Part shown: one piece after another, positions 1 through 12,925 of the stretch
Layout of the letters: each line of letters starts with the position of its first letter
Numbering within the stretch: the first letter of the stretch is position 1
Assembly (NCBI RefSeq): GCF_037975245.1
Contig: NC_092562.1
Location: 17,869,521-17,933,520, forward strand
Reading direction: 5' to 3'
DNA from: Apostichopus japonicus
Lineage: Eukaryota > Echinodermata > Holothuroidea > Aspidochirotida > Stichopodidae
DNA: 64,000 nucleotides
The notes under the pieces: generated by a model
Database searches by the model: none
The model's input: the letters and a program-made list of their open reading frames with translations, nothing else
Told to the model about the DNA's origin: nothing
Made by a program: the position numbers and the translations under genes

Positions 1-1827
1 CAGCTTAACAAAAAGTGAAACTTTGTCCTTCCGAGTTCCAACCGTACGGTATAATGCATAGTGCAAGAACTAACAAGTGACAAGATGGAAAAAGTCTCGT
101 CATAAAGATATATGCTACAATAGACTTTTGTTGTCTGTCAGCCAAAAGTGAAAATGGACAAAAAGAAACATTCCACAGGAAAAGTTACAATATTAATACA
201 GGAAAAAAGAGGTACCTTAAATGGAAAGAAAAACATGATTTAACAGGCTGAAAACTTGTGGGATTGGTCTTTTGTTTTCAAAACCAATTCTATTCATTTT
301 TTTTTTTGGGGGGGGGGTGTCAATTTGAGCATTGTTTACAAGTCATAGTGCTAGAAAATATGCTAGAGAGTCAAGCAATGGTCATGCATGATCAGATAAT
401 TCAACAAACACACTTGCATGGCGCTGCCATCTCCAGTGGATTTTGCCTCCAGATCACTGATACAATCAATTGTCTAATTGAATACTCTGAGAATACTCAA
501 CATCCGGGAATAATGCAGAATGTCAGTAGCTTCTGAAAAGAACTCCAAAAAGAATATTTAGTCTGCTTAGTATGCTGTATTGGCCCCAAATATGCTAGAT
601 ATTCATATACAGTAAGGTGAATATATTTGGTCAAAATTTACTGTTTGTATAACAAACTTGGAGGAAATTTTCCTTACTGGGACATTCATTCATCTTGTGT
701 GTTCCATAAAAAAATGTCTAAGAACAACTTGGAGAGTAAAAACCTCCAGGAAAGTACTTGTTGGAAACTTTTAGCAATTATAGCATGCTGTAATATGGGG
801 GCCTATACTGCCTACCTTTAAATTTGTGGACAGTAATGATGGCTTTTAAGGAAGTAGCTGTTTACAAATAAGTCTATTGTTACTGTAACAGTATATATAC
901 CAGTTATAACCCTGCATTCTTTCTGAATGGATTCACTCACACCCACAAACAAAGCCTGTTTCTGTGTTAGGGAGTGACATGACACCACTATACATAGACA
1001 TTTATCATTTACAGAAGATTTGTCTGGCTGTCACAGCTAAAAATTAAAGGAATTCATGTTATTCGATATATCCAAAACCTCTTTATATTGATTTCAAATT
1101 TGGTGAAAGTGTCATGAGTTCGAACAGGCGTGGCATGTACAGTATCATCAGTACACTATTGAACTGTGAGTCATTTTGTGTGAGGGTTCATGTGAGTTTG
1201 TGAAGTGTAATTTATACAAAATTTGAAGCAGTCTTGTTGTTGGAGGGGCAGTACAGGTAGCAGGGATATTCCATTTATTAGATAAGAATAGTCATATGTA
1301 CACCAGTTTGTTGAAAACCCAATCTCAATACCTTGTTCCTAACTTTATCATATGATTGCTTTAACCATTTCGATTGGCAAAAACTTTCATAGGCCTCGTT
1401 AACATTTGAGAGTGCGGCTAGGAGTGAATCAGGTTCCTACATTACCCACAGAGAGAGAGAGAGAGGTGATAAAGCAAGAATGCAAGGTTATGAGGAGGTG
1501 AAATGAAATAACATTACTCAATCACTTATAGGTCAGGATGATTGCCTACAATTCTCTCTGAGGGTTTTATTCTGTATGCATGTGATATTACTTCTGTGCC
1601 AGTCTATGTGGAAGTCACAAGGTTAAGTCACATGAGATCTCCTTTGCCTGAATTAAGGTTTCATTATAGAGAACTGTTTGTAATGTAAAACCTCCCATAG
1701 AGCAATTTTTTCAGTTATACTTAAATTATTTCAATCTTGATCAGGGGGTGTTGAAAGCCTGGTCGGGCCCAGGGTGGGGGGGGGGAAGGAAGCAAGGGAG
1801 GGGGAGGAAGTGGAGGAGGGGGAAAAA

Positions 1828-2270
1828 GTCTTCCATTATCCTGAGGGATCTGTTTGTGTATGTTTATAGTGGGTTACATAATGCTGTTTTAAATGAGTAC
1901 AGTTCACTAACAGAAATGTGCACTCTCACTATCGTTATTAAGCCAGCTGGAATCAATCATCTCCACAACTAATATCCAGAAGGAGATCATGACAATCAAT
2001 GTGTTATTGGAGGGGTAGGAAGTGGGGAGGGGGAGGAAGTTGGGGAGGGGGAGGAGGTTGGGGAGGGGGAGGGGGAAAAAGTTACGCAGCTGGTTGAAGT
2101 CTTCCATTTTCCTGAGAGATCAGTTTGTGCATGTTTATCGTGGATACTGCTGTTTTAAATGAGTACAGTTATAAAGACAGAAATATGCACTCTCACTATC
2201 GTTATTGAGTGAGCTGGAATCACTCGTCTTAACAACTAATATCAAGAAGGAGATCATAACAATCAAAGTT
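1828..2270. repeat. Diverged tandem duplication, period about 270 bp
   Basis: The stretch starting AGTCTTCCATTATCCTGAG at 1828 recurs at 2098 as AGTCTTCCATTTTCCTGAG and stays similar for about 170 bases, including CACTCTCACTATCGTTATT. Each copy is preceded by G-rich GGAGGAAGT-type DNA. Confidence 0.75.
2011..2085. repeat. G-rich minisatellite (GGGGAGGGGGAGGAAGTT-like)
   Basis: Three to four imperfect units of about 18-20 bp made of GGGG runs separated by AGGAAGT or AGGAGGT. The + strand could form G-quadruplexes. Confidence 0.7.
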
Positions 2271-2698
2271 ATGTCATGTCCTTTGTGAGTGCTCTTCAAG
2301 CTAGCTTTGTGTGAGACCACATTTTAATTAAAAAAATGGAAACTCACATGTTCATATTTCCACTAATCAGTCCAACTTTTTTCCCTACATATATTTAATA
2401 TCTCATACAGTATGTGACTATAGTTACAATGTTTACTCATACAAAACATTACTGCAGGTTAATGAGAGCTATTTAAGGATACACATTTTTTTGATATTGC
2501 TAGGTTTTTTTTTTTTTCTCATCACGTTATGGCAGCACGTCATTTTCTTATTTTCGCTGTTCTTCTAACAGTGCGAGGGGAATTTCAGCACTTTGTTGTA
2601 TTCCTCTTTCATTATTCTCATTGAGTTGTTGCTACTGCATGTCTTCATTTCTACTAATTTATTTGTAATTCATTCTAAAATCTCGTTTGCGTTCATAG

Positions 2699-4499
2699 CT
2701 TAACCGTTACACCAGTAAACGGTCATAGTCCTTCGCCAGCCGCTGAGAGGCGTTCGGGGACGTTCCATAATCCAGATGGAAACTTTGTTGAACTGTACCC
2801 TGCCACCAAACCGGCATGGGAAGGAAATGGTAAATGATGATAGAGACTTGTCCCCTCCCCGCCCCCTTCCCATCTTCTCTTCCCCATTCATTCCTCTTCC
2901 ACTTGTATGTGATCAGTGTAACTTCGAAACATGCTTTTATGAAGGAGACAATAACTCTGCTAGTAAAGTACTGTATGAAGTAGAAACTAGATCCTTCCTC
3001 CCCCTCCGCCTCCCACTTGGCTTTCCCACCTTGTGTTCTCTTAAACAGTATCTTACAAGTAAACTATCACCAGATTCCAAGTGCTGCACAAATTTCAAGC
3101 AAAATCACTGACGAGAAGCACATGAACATTTGATTAACACACAAATCAACATTTATGTTTAATACCATGCAATTGTCCTAATTTTGAAGCATGGATCATT
3201 TAAATGCACGTTTAATTTGAACTACTGTTTTCTTTTATTGTTATGACCTTTGACCTATCATTCATCGCATTGGAGCTTGGCTGACAATGTTCAGTTTTAT
3301 ACAATTTGCTGCATTATTCAACATCTGGTCTGTTCATGCATTTACATACCATTATGTCTGTATCAACTAATTTAATGGTTTATCAATATATTTATAACCA
3401 TTTTATCAATTATTATTCATGAATGTGATTTTGCATCATGTTCTTCATTGCATTATCACCACTGGTTCATCTTTTACTACTATCATTTCTCCTTTAAAGA
3501 ACAAGAGTATCCTTGAACCTGATTTTGACTCAAGGTTTATGTAATTGTCAATTTCCAAATGTTGATGGGGTTTGCGCTATAAAACCAGCTGCATTCCTGT
3601 TGCTGTGGCTGGAATTTCCAGTGGCAACAACTTATAGTTCTAAGTTTTTGTGAACTCTTGTTCATGTATGTATACCAAAGACACAAATATAGGCTTAAAG
3701 TACAAGAGGGTATTGACTGACAAACACTACATCTTTGCTTTTTATTAAAGTTCTTAGGCAGGTGATTCCAAATGCAACATTGCCTTTAGGTTGATTCACA
3801 CCTACCATGCTGTGACCCAGTTATTGTAGGGAATACCCCCCCCCCAAAAAAAAAAAAAAAAAGTGGTTTTCCATTTGTTGTTGTTCAAATATCACCAGCT
3901 ACAAGGATTGATTTTTGCTGTCTGAAAAATATTTGGTCACCTCTGCTCTGTGATGACCTCATAAATCAGTACATTTAGGTTATCTTCAGTGAACAGGGAG
4001 ATGCCAAGTTAACCTTAGCAAGGTATTTTAAATAGAAAACATATTTTGAGAGATGTTGATATGTTTTCCTCCCACCTGCCCCCAATCAAGAGTTACAATT
4101 TTGATAGAGCCAAATATGCCTTTGTGTTTGGTACTAATAGAAATAAAATTGTTTTGCTTTGCTATTATTTCTGATGTTCTTTTTAGGACAAAAGTTATTG
4201 ATCCTTTTTGCTTTCTCTTCTTTTTTTTCTGGTCTGTGTCCTTTCGGTTTATGACTCACTCAGACAATGACGGCTACCAATCTGATTCTGAAGTTAATGG
4301 TAAAAATGGTGGTAACGGTGACAGCGGCGTGGTCGTCTCACCCAAACCCGAAATGAACGGCACGGAAGAAACGAAGGAAGATAATAAACCAAAGAAGAAG
4401 AAAATGAAGAAGAAGAAGAAGGCACCGGATTTGAACGAGTCTTTAATTGAGAGACCGCCAGCGGAGAAGAAAACAAAACCTACAGAAGTTACAACGTGA
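2699..4499 (+). CDS. 3' end of an unrecognised protein gene (last two coding exons)
   Basis: Two exons join in frame. The first, 2699-2829, follows an AG at 2697-2698 and ends before a GTAAAT donor; it encodes 43 residues including GTFHNPDGNFVELYPATKP. The second, 4264-4499, follows a long pyrimidine tract ending CACTCAG and starts in the matching phase (G|AC gives Asp). The terminal exon reads DNDGYQSDSEVNG, then a Gly/Asn/Ser-rich stretch, then a Lys-rich block (KPKKKKMKKKKKAPD), and stops after TEVTT. The tail looks disordered and cytosolic or nuclear, and the lysine block could act as a nuclear localisation or membrane-binding signal. No domain is visible and I do not recognise the family. 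The rest of the gene must lie to the left; no further exon could be supported in 1-2690. The exon pairing is well supported by phase; the function is unknown. Confidence 0.7.
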
Positions 4500-7400
4500 A
4501 ATATTTTGGCCGAGAGATTGTTAGACTTTTTGTATATCATTAACCAAGCAGGGGAAAAAAAGGGTGAAAAAAAAGTTTCACCATTATCTTTTGAGCGAAC
4601 AACTGTCGTTTAGTTAATGGGAAAGAAACTGAATATGCTGCTACTAACTATAGACAAGCGGTGGTCCAAACTGTGTAGACATTCCGAGGACGAAGTTTAA
4701 AATGCTTGTACGGACAGAAGTCTGACCACAACTTGTAGAGCTATGCAATCATGGGTGAGGATCGAGTTATTACCAATGACATTTCATCTTTCGAAGTCTT
4801 TCCTTTCGTTCACGTATAGAGATGTAGAGGAGAGGTTGGGCAGGGATAGATTTAACCTGTTGGTTGTGCAGAGGAGATGAAGTGTGAAGGACAGTTGATC
4901 TGTAGATGGCCCGCCCCCTTTGATAAAACAAAATGAAGGTTGAAGGTCTCTGGTAATGATGGTTCTGTTTAGTTAATATCTTAGAAGGTGGACTTTGTAA
5001 TGCAGGTAGTGTGAAGTTCATGGTTTTCAAGGTTGTGGTTTACAATATCACAACCAGGGCTATTGATAATCGAGGTGGGTCTGCTCACTTCCTTGTCACT
5101 TACTTGAGTGGATTAAAAATATAACCTATCAAGATGGTCTCTGTAAAGTAAACAAACAAAGCATTGAAGGTTATCAGATAAAAGAGTCTGTTGATGGCCT
5201 GTTGTGGTCTTGTCTAGGTTACTGCTACTTTTTGCTGTTTCCTGGTTCAATCTTTTATTACTACAAGCAGTCAGTCTGAAGTTAGCCTTAGTATAATTAA
5301 AGGAACATCAAATAATGCAATCCTGCCGACTAAAGTCCCCTTTTGTTCTGTAACCTTTCAGCAATGCCTCCGAATCACAAAGTTCGCGCACAATATTTAG
5401 TAATTACAACAAATTTGACTGTTAAAACATGGTATACAATTTTCTACAATTTTTTTATATTCATTGAAACATATTTCATTGCTTTAAGTGATTTAGTTAA
5501 CTCTAAAAAAAATAAGGGGAATTTTAGTTTGTACAAGTGCGAAATAATGTGTCTTTGTTTCAAGAACTGTTTATAGCCCGTGCACTGTAGTAGAAGTAGT
5601 AAATGACTCTCATTAAACAATGCTTCACAGTTACCCAAGCCCTTGATCAATGCAATAAGAAAATTAATAGGTAGAAGAAGTCATAAAACTGTGAAGGAAA
5701 CTTTACACGATGCTCTACGCACACACTAGCTCTTTAAAAACCGTTTTAATTTACAATGAACTCTAAAACCACTTGTGTAAACAAGTGTAACTTATTCAAC
5801 GATTCTGTGTAGTTCAAGAGAATCTCGTCAAAGAATGTTTGTAGTTAACACTTTAGTAGTTTGAATAGCCTTACTGCAGTTGGAAATAAGTTATCAGAGA
5901 ATACTTAAACATTCTTTTATAGAATAGTTCGAAGAAAGGGGTTATGTACAGGCTGTACAGCTACTTAATGGTTCACTGCTTTCTGAAGCATAACCTGATA
6001 AAAATAGAATTCAAATTGAGTTAGAGCTTAAAGAAACCTTTTACAAAGTCCGGTCAGCAGCTTTCCCCAAAACTTACCCAAGTAAAATTACAATTGATTA
6101 AACAGAGACACTCTACTAGAGTGAAGCTTCAAGAGTAAAAATAATTAAAGAACTTGATTAGATCCTGAACGTTTTTGTCATCTGGACACTTTGCATATAG
6201 TTACATTTAACACAGTATAAAAAACAAGAGTTAAACATGAAAAATTGCAAAATTTGAAAAATTGCAAAATTTTTAACTTTTAATCCACTATTTGAGATCA
6301 GTCCTACCTGGTCAAGTGAATTAATTCCATTTGAGTGTGAAACTTAAATCTTTTACTTGTATCCATTTCAAGATTTTCAAAATCGCTCTCTCTCCCCACC
6401 CCCCCCCCCCCAAGTACAAGTTCCAACTGCATTGCAAAGCTGTAAGGATGAGTATGTGTAGCATGCTAGAATATGTGTATGTATGTACAGGATATCTACA
6501 AATGTTTTATATCTGTACTATCAGAAATGAAATTCAATCAGCATTTTTGATTTGATTGTTTTTCAGTGCCTTACTTTCCACTTATTATATAGATAAATGT
6601 ATATAAATATATGTAGATATTTATATGTAAACACATGCATATAGATGAGGCCTTAATTCATGACTAGATATCTACATAATTACAGAGCCAAGTTCTTTAA
6701 CATATATTTTCGAGGGCCACAATTTTTTGGCAGGTCCATCTCCAATAAAATTGCAATGCTTAACTTGCAAAAATGAATGCACCTGATTGACAACTCTTAA
6801 TCTTGAGCACTATTTTAATGTAATGATTCAATGACAACTTGAGAAATTTTTTCTGTTAACTTTATAATTTTTTCAGAAAGGGGTTATGCAAAAATATTTG
6901 ATAATTTTAGTTATTCAGTTGTTTTAGTTATCCAGTTGTTTTAGTTATCATTATCACTATAGTGCAGAATATCCTTAATTTTACTAGTGTTGTATCACAA
7001 GGATAGCAGTTGAAGGTTTTTGATCAAATGTAGATAATGTTTCTATACACCACTAGGGGGAAGAAAATATGAAAAAACCTGCTCATTTATGATAACAAAA
7101 AGCTTATGTAGATAATTTTTGAAAGTTAAGATGTTTTCACCCTAGCAGGATTTGACAATTTTGGGCAGTGCTCAAATCTTGATAAAATATTCAGAGAACA
7201 CTTTCCTATCAGCTGGATTCATTAGAATTAACTCACAGATATTTGACAAGTATCAATGTAGATAACAGTGTTCCTTTATGAGGAAGTAAGGTAGAAGTAC
7301 TATCGATAAGCCTTTACATCTTTAAGCAAACAAGTTTCAACAGTTATTCAAAGAGAGCTATATACGTACTCCTCCTAAAGGTTAAAACTCTCAGTTCCCT

Positions 7401-7864
7401 GCTACTGTAGTAAAGAAAGTACCTGTTTCCTTTCATTCAAGTGAAAGTTAAACTTGCACAGAAACAGTTTTTGGAGGTCAATTGTTTGCAAGTTGCCAAG
7501 TCAGTGAGATTATGTTCCTCTTTATGTTGACCCACAATAGTTCATTACTGCTTGGCATGCCAAGTATTACAAAAGTTATTAGTATCAGCAGTTGTTGTAC
7601 CATTGTACATGGAATACCACGATGTGAAACTCGCTGTTGTAGATACAAATTAGCTTCATCATTTCCTGTAAAACTAGGTTGTTAAATACTTGAGGTGGTT
7701 GTCTATATGAATGCAACAGGAACTGGGAAGCAGTCGGATGTTTTGTTGTTTGGTCGGTCTCAGTGATCACACAAATTCCTTGAATACTAACACATGATTA
7801 TAAGGTGTATTCCCCAACTGAATAGGTAAAGAGAAAAAGTGAAATGCCATCTGAGAAGTCTTGC

Positions 7865-7908
7865 CCTCCCCCTATCCTAACCCCTCCCCCTCCCCCTCCC
7901 CTTCCCTG
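7865..7908. repeat. C-rich (CCCCCT) low-complexity tract
   Basis: Repeated CCCCTCCC and CCTATCCTAACCCC segments; the minus strand is G-quadruplex-prone. No gene association. Confidence 0.6.
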
Positions 7909-9365
7909 ATGTCTTTTTGGGAGTTAATCTTGGACTAGCTATTTTGTTTTGACAAACTGGAATATGGAGTGCAATGAATATTCACTATTTGATGACATCG
8001 ATTGTTATTTTTAAATTGGAAAATTGCCCATTTTCATTGGTCAATTTTTAAAGTCTTTTAGTTCAACTCTGGACAACTAATAATAAAAGTATAAAATGTT
8101 TTTATAATTTGTACAGGACTATATTGCAACTTGAACATTCCTCTTTATACCCCCCACTGAATTTCTGATGATAACATCAAGTAGGGTCTGTGTGGTATGG
8201 GAGGAGTAGAGAGAATAAAGTCAAAACATTGTCTTTACGAGATTAACCGTTTAGTTTGTCAGTATAGTCTGGCATTTAGGGTGTTTGATATTACTTTTTA
8301 TCCGATTACAATAATTTATACAACTCATACTATTCCCTGTTGGTAATGGAACCACCAGTTGGCTGGTATACAAGGAAACAGTCTTTATAAAGTTATAAAA
8401 AAAAAAGGAAACACAATTTAATTCATAAATTTGTTTACGTAACCCAATTCAAAACCATTGTTAGCCTTCACCATCTTTCTTGTTTGTAACTTTGCCAAGT
8501 TCTTTAGTTTTGCTTGTAATTTGTTTTTCTTTCCCTTTTTTTTTTCATTCTTCTTCTGTGTTCATTTCATTTTTACCTTGATCACTTTCAGTGCAATTTT
8601 AATTTTCACTGTTTTGAAACATGAATGATTTGTGGGGGGGGGGGGGGGTATACAGGCAGGTCGGGAGGCTACAATCCTTCTGCTTGGGTTCAATAAGAGG
8701 GGGTGGGGGAATGAAGTATGGCTCTCAAAGCCTTAGAGTGAGGGGACAAGCAGGAGAAAGAAAAGGTGAATAATTTAAAATTTTGAGCAATAGAATCGTT
8801 TATGGAAATGTGATTTACTTATTCAATTTGTGAAACCATCCATTTTTAGTTTTTAATTTTTTCGTAAAGGAAAGACCCTGTTGTTTTCATTTTACTCAGA
8901 AAATTGTTTTCCCTTGACAAAGTTTTTTCTTCTTTATATATGCTGTTCTTTATGGAATTTTTATTTTCTTGCCCTTTTCTGTCCAAGTTTGGGCCAATCT
9001 CTTGTACTGGTCAAATTTAATTTGGACCAGAAAGGAGAATTAGTTCACAGCAAATGGCCAGAGATCTTATAACAGCTAGATTGAATAATGTTCATCGAAG
9101 GCTGGTAGGCAACTCAAGCCTAAGGTTTGAATTAAGGGACCATCCCCCCCCCCGCCCCATGAGTGCAATATTGCAGGCAGATTTTTTTACTTAGTTTCTT
9201 TCATGGGCCAGACTGAACTCTTTTACTAGTGTAATTTGGCCTGTGGGGAATCTGATAAGAACCCCTGGTGTATACATGTAATGGCCAATTGATATTACAC
9301 AATTATGTGTCTATGTGTGTTTCACCGTCAAGCTACAAATTCTGTTATAATTATATCAGGTGTAC

Positions 9366-9540
9366 CAGGGATGTGCTCATGCCGGGCGGCTGGAAAAAGA
9401 TTTGCCACCTAAGCATAGATCATTTGCAAAACTTTTCCTAAAGGGGAGGGACCTCTACCCCTCAGACCCCTCCCACGGGACAAGGATCACACTACCGCAC
9501 AGATCCGCCTGGCACTCGAATATCCCAGTGCACATCCCTG
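9366..9540. mobile_element. Short element with CAGGGATGTGC terminal inverted repeats
   Basis: The ends read CAGGGATGTGC and GCACATCCCTG, a clean 11-bp inverted repeat enclosing about 150 bp. CAGGG-type ends are common in hAT elements. I see no matching 8-bp target duplication, so it may be an old or altered copy. Confidence 0.4.
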
Positions 9541-12500
9541 GAGGACAGTCCAATATTTGTGGAACGTACCAGTTTAATTCATACATGGCTTTATACAGGT
9601 AAACACAAATTTTGATCAATAGATTGTTGTAGGCTCATAGCTAGGATTTCTGAATTGGGATGGAGCTGGGGGGGGGGGGGGAGGTTGGGGTTGTGGAAGG
9701 GGACAGTATTTGTGTGCTACAACTTGTTTGAGTTATTGTACACAATACATGGTCGTGGCACAAAGGAGGGTGTGAGGTGTGGCATAGTAGTCTGGCTACT
9801 GTCCTGAATGTAATGTCTGTAGAACATCTCTTACACATCTCTTACACAATAGACAGCTGGGAATGCACAGGGTGCTGCTCTACAACTTCTACTGAAGTAG
9901 GTATTTGTTTGCTCAACTGTTAGGAACAATGTCACTTCATGTTGTGTGTATGAGAGGGAGGAGGGGGGGGGGGGGGTGGAGGTGCGATTGATTTGGTAGA
10001 GTTATGGTTAGGTAGATCCCGACAGATATCGCACAACAAGAAACCACTTATTCTTGTTCTACTCATGTTTATGCGGCATATATGCTGTGCACATTCCTGT
10101 TCTTGCTGGTAGACACTCCCACTGTAAGCCCCTCCCCCACCAGCCCCGCCCCCATTTGTTAAAGCCAAGTTGGAGGTTATCCAGTGATAGACAAGTATAT
10201 ACCAACTCTTTAATTTTCCTCTTATTTTGCTCCATCATTATATATTATTATGGTGATGAATATTAAACTATCGAAGATTCAAAGCTTTAAAATATTCCTC
10301 CTGTACACCATATAGTCTATAAGCTTTATTATTATAGTCCTTGCCTATTATAAATATGTATATATCTATATATGTGATTTGATATGTGAAGATTAGGCCC
10401 TGGAGTGCTTGGAACATTTGTAGCATACTATCAAAGCAGTACTATGACCACTTATAACTTCATGATTTGTTGAAGTAAAATCTTGACAAATTTATATTTG
10501 TAAATCTTGTTTTTCTTTGCTGTTGTGTCTCAAAGTCATTCTTATGTAACAGTTCTATCCTTTTTGAAGCCAGGTATCCCCCTAAATTATGATGTATTAT
10601 GTTGTTCCATTTGTTGAGTACCGCATGCATCCTTCCAGAGAACCTAGACTAAATAACAGATAAATACCACCTTTTGTGACCATTTATGGCATTCTTAAAT
10701 AAGTATTTGAGTGCAAGTAAGTGAGAATCGTATGGCACGCGGTTTGCTAATATCTTGGCACTTCTCATTTAATAGGATGCTAGCTGGGTGCTACACAGTT
10801 ATATCCCTGTACATGTCTTGTGATATCTTAAATATACAAGACCATCAAATTATTAAGCTGATTGTCATTCCTCCTAAATCAAAGTGAATCTGAACAATTT
10901 CCAATCACTTTGGCAATTATTATTATATCTCACATCTAATTAAGAAGGAATATAAATTTCTTTTAATCATATATGAAACAAAACTAAAGAAAATATAGAC
11001 TAGAAAAGTGTTTAAGTAAAATGGAATGTTCAATTAATCTTTGTTAATACATCCAACACGATTTACAGTTTAAAAAAAAAAATTCAAGACTAGATAACAA
11101 AGTTTGCTTGGAACCTGTGGAAACAAACAGGTTGTGTAAAAAAAAACAAATATAACACTGAACAAGCTGCAATACTTCCGAAGAAAAAATGCGGAGGTTA
11201 TCAATTAGAGGGGGAAAAAAACTATTTGGGGCTTAAGATTGATAACAGCTGTTAAAGTCTGTACGAATATTTTAGTCGTTTCCAATTTTTATTCGTTCTC
11301 CACTAAAATCAGAAAGATTGACCTTTGAGATCGAAGAAAATTAATTTTGTCAATTATTGTGAACTAAAAAAATGAAGCAGGATTCACATAGAACAAAACT
11401 TGATATATTTGTGGGGGAAAAAAAGAAAGAATTATCACAAAGAGAGGGGGAAAAAGTCATAATAACAAAAGATGGATATTAAATGAACTTTTGGTATCTG
11501 TAATGTATCTTTCAAGTTCCTTCCTACTTGAAGACAGAATGTCGATATCCATTTTTCTTTACACCTACAAATCCCAATCTTTCCCCACAAAATATATTAA
11601 CACTTTTAAAAGAATAATAACTAAACATATTTTCCAGAGCAAGTTTGAGATTCATGCATTTGATCATTAAAGATTGGGCTTTTAGCCCTAAAGGTGTTAC
11701 ACATCTTTGCATTTCTGTGACAATTTTGGCCAGTTTGCAGGGTGCAAAATAATAGAATTGATATGACTTAAAAATATTTGGGTCAAATATTCTTATAATA
11801 TGACCTTATTCATATGACTAATAGTCTGGTTGTATCTATTTCCATTTGTAGCATCTAAACAGGAAAACTTAATTGTGGAAAAATTTAGACAGCAAGCAAT
11901 TCAAAAAAATAATTTTAGATGTAAAACTTGACCACAATCGCACACAGGGTCCATAGAAAATTACTGACAGAGATAATTTTAATGGTATTAAAGAACAATC
12001 TTAATTGTTGATATGTTGCAAACAATTAAGATACACGGCTAAGTGTATGAAGTGGGTTTCTCAAAGCACTTAAGTATTGAGAAATGACCCTATAATCAAG
12101 TGAGGTTCATCAGTTTAAGTGTTATACACAGACCATTAGGTCACATTAGGTTCACAAAACTGAATAATGGATAAATAAAATCTTTGTGTGCCCTCAAAGA
12201 CAGGCTTGCAATACATTACATATTTATATTGTAATTTCTTATATAAAGAAAGGAAAAATTGGTTGACCAGTTTTCACAATGGACTGCAAAAAGTTGGGAA
12301 GAGGGAATTTCTTTAAATATGGAGGATTAGTTCAAAACTTCTACTCCTAGTTCTACTGCTCTTATTTTCAATGCAGTTTATGTTATTTTGGTTGACACCT
12401 TAGGTTATAGAGAAACCCTAAGTATTGTTGTTTTAACCTCAAACATGCATAACAATAACAAATACCTAAACATTCATTCAAAAATGCCATTCATTTTATA

Positions 12501-12925
12501 ATCTTCATCCTCTTACAATTTAATTTTATAACTCACTGGCAGTAACAGAGAGAGAAAGAGACAATCTTGCTTTGTCAATGAAATTAACTAGATGCAAAAA
12601 CAATTCCATATTTCTTTCCTGAGTTAAAAGATCAATGTCAGTCCAATATGAAAGTTTAAACATAGCAGGTAGAAATTTCATGTTTTAAATATGGAAATAG
12701 CTCACAGCGCCATTCATATATTGGTTGAACTTGGTTCTCTCACTGCGTTTGATATCTCGGCATCTAATGGCCTCTTTCTTGCATAGAAACTGATAGGAAA
12801 TCAAGATGCGTTGATACAGACGATGATGATAAATAAACTCTGCAGTCTCTATCCAAGCAGTACCACACCGACTGCCAGATGTACTTTGCACCTATTTCGC
12901 ACCTACTTTCAGCCCTAATTGTCTA

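Larger units (their letters stand above)
1..2698. other. Probable intron sequence of the unrecognised + strand gene
   Basis: No exon with coding character could be supported here. It contains a poly-T/poly-G run near 300-318, a GA-repeat near 1450-1464, and a tandem duplication with G-rich DNA at 1.75-2.27 kb. The exon that follows begins with one base completing a codon, so a preceding coding exon must exist further left or be hidden here. Confidence 0.5.
4500..12925. other. Intergenic region between convergent gene ends; no supportable gene
   Basis: Lies between the 3' end of the unrecognised + gene and the 3' end of ORC1. It includes both 3' UTRs, whose ends cannot be set. Content is AT-rich with a C-rich tract (about 7865-7908), poly-G or poly-C runs near 6400, 8636, 9140, 9669 and 9963, an AT-rich TATA-type stretch near 6590-6650, and a small transposon-like fragment at 9366-9540. 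Open frames in it are short and lack splice or family support. Confidence 0.5.

Noticed and set aside
2776-3111. 111-codon + strand frame
   Set aside because: It overlaps the real exon 2699-2829 in another frame and then runs into intron sequence rich in CCCTCCC.
9641-10168. Proline-rich minus-strand frames near poly-G tracts
   Set aside because: The PPPPP runs are translated G tracts; no splice or homology support.
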